From Lanius collurio (taxonomy: Eukaryota; Chordata; Aves; Passeriformes; Laniidae), in NCBI GenBank assembly GCA_020086605.1, contig JACBWW010000017.1, positions 3,378,089-3,442,088 of the forward strand: 64,000 bases of DNA. Reading direction: 5' to 3'. The notes under the pieces were generated by a model. That model saw only the letters and a program-made list of their open reading frames with translations, was not told the DNA's origin and ran no database searches. Positions 59,435 through 64,000 of this stretch are shown piece after piece. Positions within the stretch are counted from its first letter, which is position 1. Each line of letters starts with the position of its first letter. The position numbers and the translations under genes are program-made.

Positions 59435-60345
59435 TGGACACAGGCCAAGGCCGAGCCCATCAGCCATGCTGGTTGTGGCAATGTGATACCACATTTAAGA
59501 AAGGCAAACAACTCCTGTGCAACAACAGCTGGGAGAGAGGAGTGAGAATAAGTGAGAGGAACAGCTCTGCAAACCCCAAGGTCAGTGCAGAAGGACAGGG
59601 AGGAGATTGCTCTGCAGCCTGTGGCGAGGCAGCTGTGCCTCTGCAGCCCATGGAGGTCCATGGGGGAGCAGAAATCCACCTTCAGCCCCTGGAGAACCCC
59701 AGACCAGAGCAGGTGGATGCTGGAATGAGGCTGTGACTCTGTGGGAAGCCTGTGCTGCAGCAGGCTCCTGGCAGGACCTGTGGCCCTGAGCAGAGAGGAG
59801 CCCAGGGTGGAGGAGCTTTGCTGGCAGGGCTTGTGATGCTGTGGCGAGCCAGGCTGAGCAGGCTGTGCCCGAAGGGCTGACCCCACGGGAGGCCATGGGG
59901 AGCTGCAGCCCGTGGGAAGGACTCACTCTGGAGCTCATGAAGGACTGTCTGCCATGGAGGGGACCCTGCAGCAGAGCAGGTGGATGGTGCGAGGAGGAGG
60001 AGCAGTGGGGATGAAGTGAGCACACCACAACCCCCATTCCCTGTGCCCTCTCTGCTGCTTGTGGGGGTGGAGTTTGGAGAGTGAAGTTGAGTCCAGGAAG
60101 AAAGGAGTGGTGGAGGGAAGGTGCTTTTAGATTTTTTCTTACTTCTTGTTGTCATACTTTGATTAATTGTCACAAATTTAATTGGTTTCCCCAAGCAGAG
60201 TCTGTTTTGTCCATGACAGCAATGGTTTCTTGTACTTATCTCCATTCTTTTGCTACACTTTTCTCCCTCTCTGCCCATTTGAGGAGGGGATGGAACAGCT
60301 TTGGTGGGCACATGGCATCCAGTCAGGTCAACCCTCTCCAGTACA
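59435..60345 (+). mobile_element. Endogenous-retrovirus LTR, plus orientation, same family as 22.3 kb
   Basis: A nearly complete LTR of about 0.9 kb. In order: 'gcccatcagccatgctgg', 'ctgtgcaacaacagctggga', 'aaggtcagtgcagaaggaca', 'gcagcccatggaggtcca', 'agagcaggtggatgctgg', 'aggctcctggcaggacctg', 'agcccgtgggaaggactcac', 'aacccccattccctgtgcc', 'ccaagcagagtctgttttgt', 'tggtgggcacatggcatcc', then a GGTCAACCC...ACA end at 60,345. The usual AATAAATT polyadenylation region has decayed to 'acaaattt'. Here the CCATGG-type blocks are still single, unlike the amplified copies at 22.3 kb. No target-site duplication was found, and the 5' border is approximate. Confidence 0.82.
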
Positions 60346-60609
60346 TTTTGTTCAATGTATTTTTTTTTAAATTAGAATTTGCAATTTCCCCTTCTGACAA
60401 GAAAGAGAAGTGACAGCAAACAGTTTATCCTGTAACATCTTGTGGCCGTGTGCTCTCTTTAACCTTTTCCCTGTTTCTGCAAGCTGAAAGATTTGGATGT
60501 TGAGGGAAGTTTGTACCAGTGTGAGCTCATTAAATAAATATTTGCACAAATGTGTGGATCCAAAGTAGGCTGGAGCTGAGCTTTCAACCACCAGGATCTC
60601 CCTTCTTTC
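60346..60609. other. Short unannotated stretch
   Basis: About 260 bp between the LTR and a CR1 fragment, AT-rich, with nothing recognised. A 177-codon minus-strand frame starts beyond the CR1 and ends here, and is not supported. Confidence 0.5.
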
Positions 60610-60700
60610 CACAGAATCACAGAATTGTTTAGGTTGGAAAAGTCTTTCAAGATATTTGGGTCCACTCAGCACTGCCAATTCACCTCTAAACCATGTCAGG
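60610..60700 (-). mobile_element. CR1 LINE 3'-end fragment
   Basis: 'cacagaatcacagaattgtt', 'taggttggaaaagtctttca', 'tccactcagcactgcca' and 'cctctaaaccatgtc' read as the reverse complement of the same CR1 subfamily as the copy at 4.9 kb. About 90 bp remain. Confidence 0.93.
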
Positions 60701-63700
60701 AAAGAGGTGTTTTTGTAACAGTCTGGGAAAGATGAGAATTGCTCCAGAGATCTGCTCCCAGGAACTTCAAAAGTTCCTAGAGATAAAGTGAGAAGAAGAA
60801 TTAAAGACCAGAGATAAAGAAAAGGAAAATGCAGGCTTCTGCCTCCTCTTTCTGAAGAGCTACAGACCCAAGGCCAGGCACCTGGTCTTAATCTATTCAA
60901 AAGTGTTAATAGCAGGCAGGAGCCTGCTTCTGTTGCCTCTAAGAGAGCTGTCTGAGGGGTGCAGGCAGGACCTCAGAAGGGCCAGGAAGATGAAACATGG
61001 CTGTTCCTCTGCACAGAAGTCCCTTCTCTCCAGAGAAGGTGTTGTGTAACTCGTGTTTCTTTCACTTTAGCCACACATTTGTTAAAGGCACTGCATGTCT
61101 TTCATCTTTGTATTTTTAATAAAGAGTACATAAAAAACCCAGCCAATGAACCCTTTTAGTCTCCATCATTTTTATCTCCATTAGCCGTGTTACTTGGTTA
61201 CTTAACCCACATTCTCTTTGCTTCCTTTACCATTATTTTCCCTCTATTAGCCCCAAATCATTCAATAACAAGCCAGAAGATGAGCTCTTATCTCTTCTCA
61301 GAGCCCAGGCAGCTTTGTTGCTCTGTAGTGCATATGAAATGTACTGAAATGGCCTTTTCCTCTCTGGTTTTCATAAGGAGCAGACTCCTGCTCGCTCAGG
61401 CAGTGCTTTTCCATCAGTGGGACACTCTCCATCATTCCCACTCCTGGTTATCTCTCCCCTGCTTGTGGTTTCAGCAGCAGCTCAATGCAGAAGCCAGAGT
61501 GGCCTCATGGTCTATCCTGAGGTCGGGGTTACCCCCAGAGCAGGCAGCCAGTTGTGGCCCAGGGGCTCTCTTTGTGGAGAGCAGAACCAGCACTCTTCAA
61601 CCTCTCTTTGCTTAAGCCATCAGAAATGGCAATTTAAGATCTAACTCTTAGCAGCAGGATGATCCTTCCTACCTGCTCCAGCCCCAGGCATGCTCTTTAT
61701 TTCTCTTCCAGGGTGTTTTCATGCTCCTCAAGCAGCATGTAGGGGAAGGACTGGTGCAAAGGCAATCTCTTCCCCAAAATTTGTGCTTGGGCATCAGCTG
61801 TGTGAGTCACTGCTCATTGATCATGCTCATGGCACAGCTGTGGGGCGAAAATCGAGGCTTGAACATTGTTTTTTTTTGAATTTTGCTTCTTGTTCTACAA
61901 GCAGGACAAGTTCATAAGGAGGGAGAGGAACTAATCTAACCACAAAAGTTTTTTCTCAGATGTTAAAAAAAACAAATCAAACCATGCCTGCCTGCTTTCT
62001 ACAGACTTCTCAAACTCACAACTGGTTCCCTTGCTCTTCCCACTGTGCTTATTTCTTGTTCATTATTTCTCCAGAATAATTTCCCTGTTTTCTCGTCAAC
62101 CCTTCCACCCACCCTTACCTCCCATCCTGTGTGTGATGAATTTCCTTTCAACTTTTTCTTTTTAGACTGAGCCTAACAGGATGTGGAAAAAAGTTCCTTG
62201 CTCCACAGCAGCAAACAGCAAACTCTTCTTCCTCCTGCTCCTTGAGCTGTCTGTACTGGTGTGCTGTGGCTAAACTCCCCCCATTTTCAATTAATATAAA
62301 TCCAGAATTTGTTTCAGCATATTTAATGATGCTTAGAGGATTCACCAAGCACTCCACATTAACTCTGCTGTAATTATTTTCTCACAATTACACACTTTTT
62401 ATTTAAAAAAAAAAAAAAGGGAGGTAATCACTGAAACTAAATGCAATTCTGGGAACTCTTGCATGTTCCAAACTAAAGACCAGGAGATCCATAAACCGTA
62501 CATTTCTGCTTCTGCAATCTCTTTGTTCATTTGAGTTCTTTTTAAGAAATTATTCTTAATTTCAAAATACAGCAGCGAGTGAAAGTTTGGTTCCCATCTG
62601 TTCTTGGCTTCATGGTTTCTGCTTCCTGAGATCCTTCCCAGAAATGCATTAGTTATACATTCCTGCACAGCAAGTGTGGGTATTGTCTGCAGAAGAACTC
62701 TCTGTGGCAGCCACCAAGCAGCAGTAAATATGACACCTCTCTGTGCTCTTTGAGTGGGGAGGTTTCTGCATTCTCATCCACTCCAAGCAGGATCCCTCTT
62801 AAACAGGTAGAGCTGTGCAGTGATTATCAAGTAAAAGCAGCAGCTAATGAGTGAACCAGTCTTTGGAACAACTGGTGAAAACTGTAATGCAAATGCCAGC
62901 CCTGCATCTGCACTCAGCTGGGTGCTATCAGACATTATTTATGGCACCCGTTGGGTACCAGTGCAAATTTAGCAACAGCAGATGGATTTCTGAGCACAGG
63001 CCTTGCCCCCCTTCACATTTGCAGAAGAATGAGGATGAGGATTAACAGAATGGTGTGCAGATGACTGAGACTTTTCCCTTTTCTTTACGACTGTTGTCAT
63101 GGGAAGAGTTCTAATCCACCTGCTGAATGCAGAAGAGGACCAAAGCATTTCTTCTGTGGTGAGATTCCTAAATTTTTCCATTTTAGAGCTATCAAGGCTT
63201 TTCACAGCCTTTTCCTTGTGCAGAGTTAATAACGACATGCTTGGATCTGCATGGCACCCAATGACGTGTGGTTTTATTTGACTTTTTGGAAGTTGAAGCT
63301 GTAACTTCACCCTCCAGACCTGCAGCTCCTCCCAGATGGGGCTGGTAGGAGGAACAGGAAGGGTGTTTTCTAGACTGACAAGCAGTTCTCATAAGAAGAG
63401 CTCTTTCCAAAATGATTGTCACTGTCCATAGCTGAATTCCTGAACTCAAGTCAGTGATGGGAGCTGGAAGGAGTGCTACTGTGTATTTGAGAGAGTGTAA
63501 ACTCCAGAAAAACAAGGTGGGGTTTGTTCATATTATCACATGTTATGGCCTAGAGCTCACTCATAAAAACTTTCAAGTCTCTTGTTTGTTTTTTTTCTGA
63601 ATTAAGAAAGAGAGAATTCATAGTTTGGAAACTCAGAGGTGTGGGAAACTGAGAGATGCACATGCAAATGATAGTCTCTGACAAGGCTTCTCCTTGGGGA

Positions 63701-64000
63701 TTTACTTTAGAGACTGGATTTTTTTTAATGGTTTACTAAGATTTTTGTCTTTTTGTCCCAATCCCAGGCATTTAGCACATGCCAGCATGGCACGGAGCCA
63801 TGGTTCAGTGGACAGCTTGGGGTGTTTTTGTGAGGAGCAGCTCTCATGCTATTTTCAGTTGTATTTTACATGTTGGTAGAACAGCAGGTGTTGATTAACA
63901 GGAGAATTCAGTTTTGATGTCTTCTAGGCTTGTGCAGCCTTTCCACCTTCCATACACAGCTCAGCCTCCCTGCAGGAAACATCCAGGGCATTGTGACCCA
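60701..64000. other. Single-copy DNA, no gene recognised
   Basis: About 3.3 kb to the window end. A poly-A run lies near 62,405-62,418. Open frames up to about 140 codons (61,187-61,615 plus) are unrecognised. No mobile element or tandem array is supported. Confidence 0.5.

Noticed and set aside
59682..60311. 209-codon minus-strand frame
   Set aside because: Antisense of the LTR at 59.4-60.3 kb; it matches LTR sequence, not a gene.
60367..60900. 177-codon minus-strand frame
   Set aside because: Includes a CR1 tail (60,610-60,700) and has no recognisable domain.

Overview
The window looks like a passerine-type bird genome. The evidence is several CR1 LINE 3' ends with the avian terminal signature (repeated 'attctatgat'-like octamers and the 'ggttggaa(a/g)ag' core) and solo or partial avian endogenous-retrovirus LTRs of the 'TGT..GGTTTGAC / GGTCAACCC..ACA' and 'TGT..TTTAACCCCAGCTGGCAAC...CCAGGACA' types. 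Base composition is AT-leaning and CpG-poor, as in an avian macrochromosome intron or intergenic desert. I found no protein-coding gene I can defend, no RNA gene, and no CpG-island promoter. Nearly all open frames are short, lack recognisable domains, or are products of tandem repeats whose unit is a multiple of three. The gene-free stretches are described as separate entries.

Layout: 1-13.4 kb is mostly single-copy DNA with two CR1 tails (4.9-5.15 and 9.2-9.5 kb). A complete solo LTR lies at 13,411-13,969, followed at 14.1 kb by a small duplication-plus-hairpin scar. A very old LINE relic is at 16.5-16.9 kb and a minus-strand CR1 at 18.3 kb. At 22.3-23.55 kb a minus-oriented LTR carries two internal minisatellites (38-43 bp and 40 bp units) and contains the assembly gap. 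At 24.8-25.1 kb there is a probable short LTR, at 26.1-26.4 kb a composite GGAA/GGATTCCA tract, at 29.7 kb a decayed LINE reverse-transcriptase remnant, and at 35.8-36.0 kb a long CCAT array. Another ancient LINE relic is at 39.9-40.4 kb, with LTR scraps at 41.1 and 42.0 kb. A cluster at 45.8-47.8 kb holds two CR1 pieces and the best-preserved ancient LINE relic. An LTR with a 41-bp repeat is at 48.5-49.1 kb and a ten-copy 51-bp minisatellite at 57.3-57.8 kb. A CR1 tail, a second plus-oriented copy of the 22.3 kb LTR family and a minus CR1 follow at 58.8-60.7 kb. The rest is unannotated.

The window therefore reads as a layered record of transposition: old decayed LINEs, then CR1 tails, then LTRs, then young tandem-repeat growth inside one LTR. 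All four old LINE relics lie on the minus strand, which weakly fits an intron of a plus-strand gene. The most useful leads are the ancient LINE relics, the self-expanding LTR, two hairpin scars that look like template-switch events, and two weak exon candidates (43.87 and 52.76 kb). I did not find a novel biological system. All family assignments rest on recognition by eye and recalled consensus sequences, not on a search.
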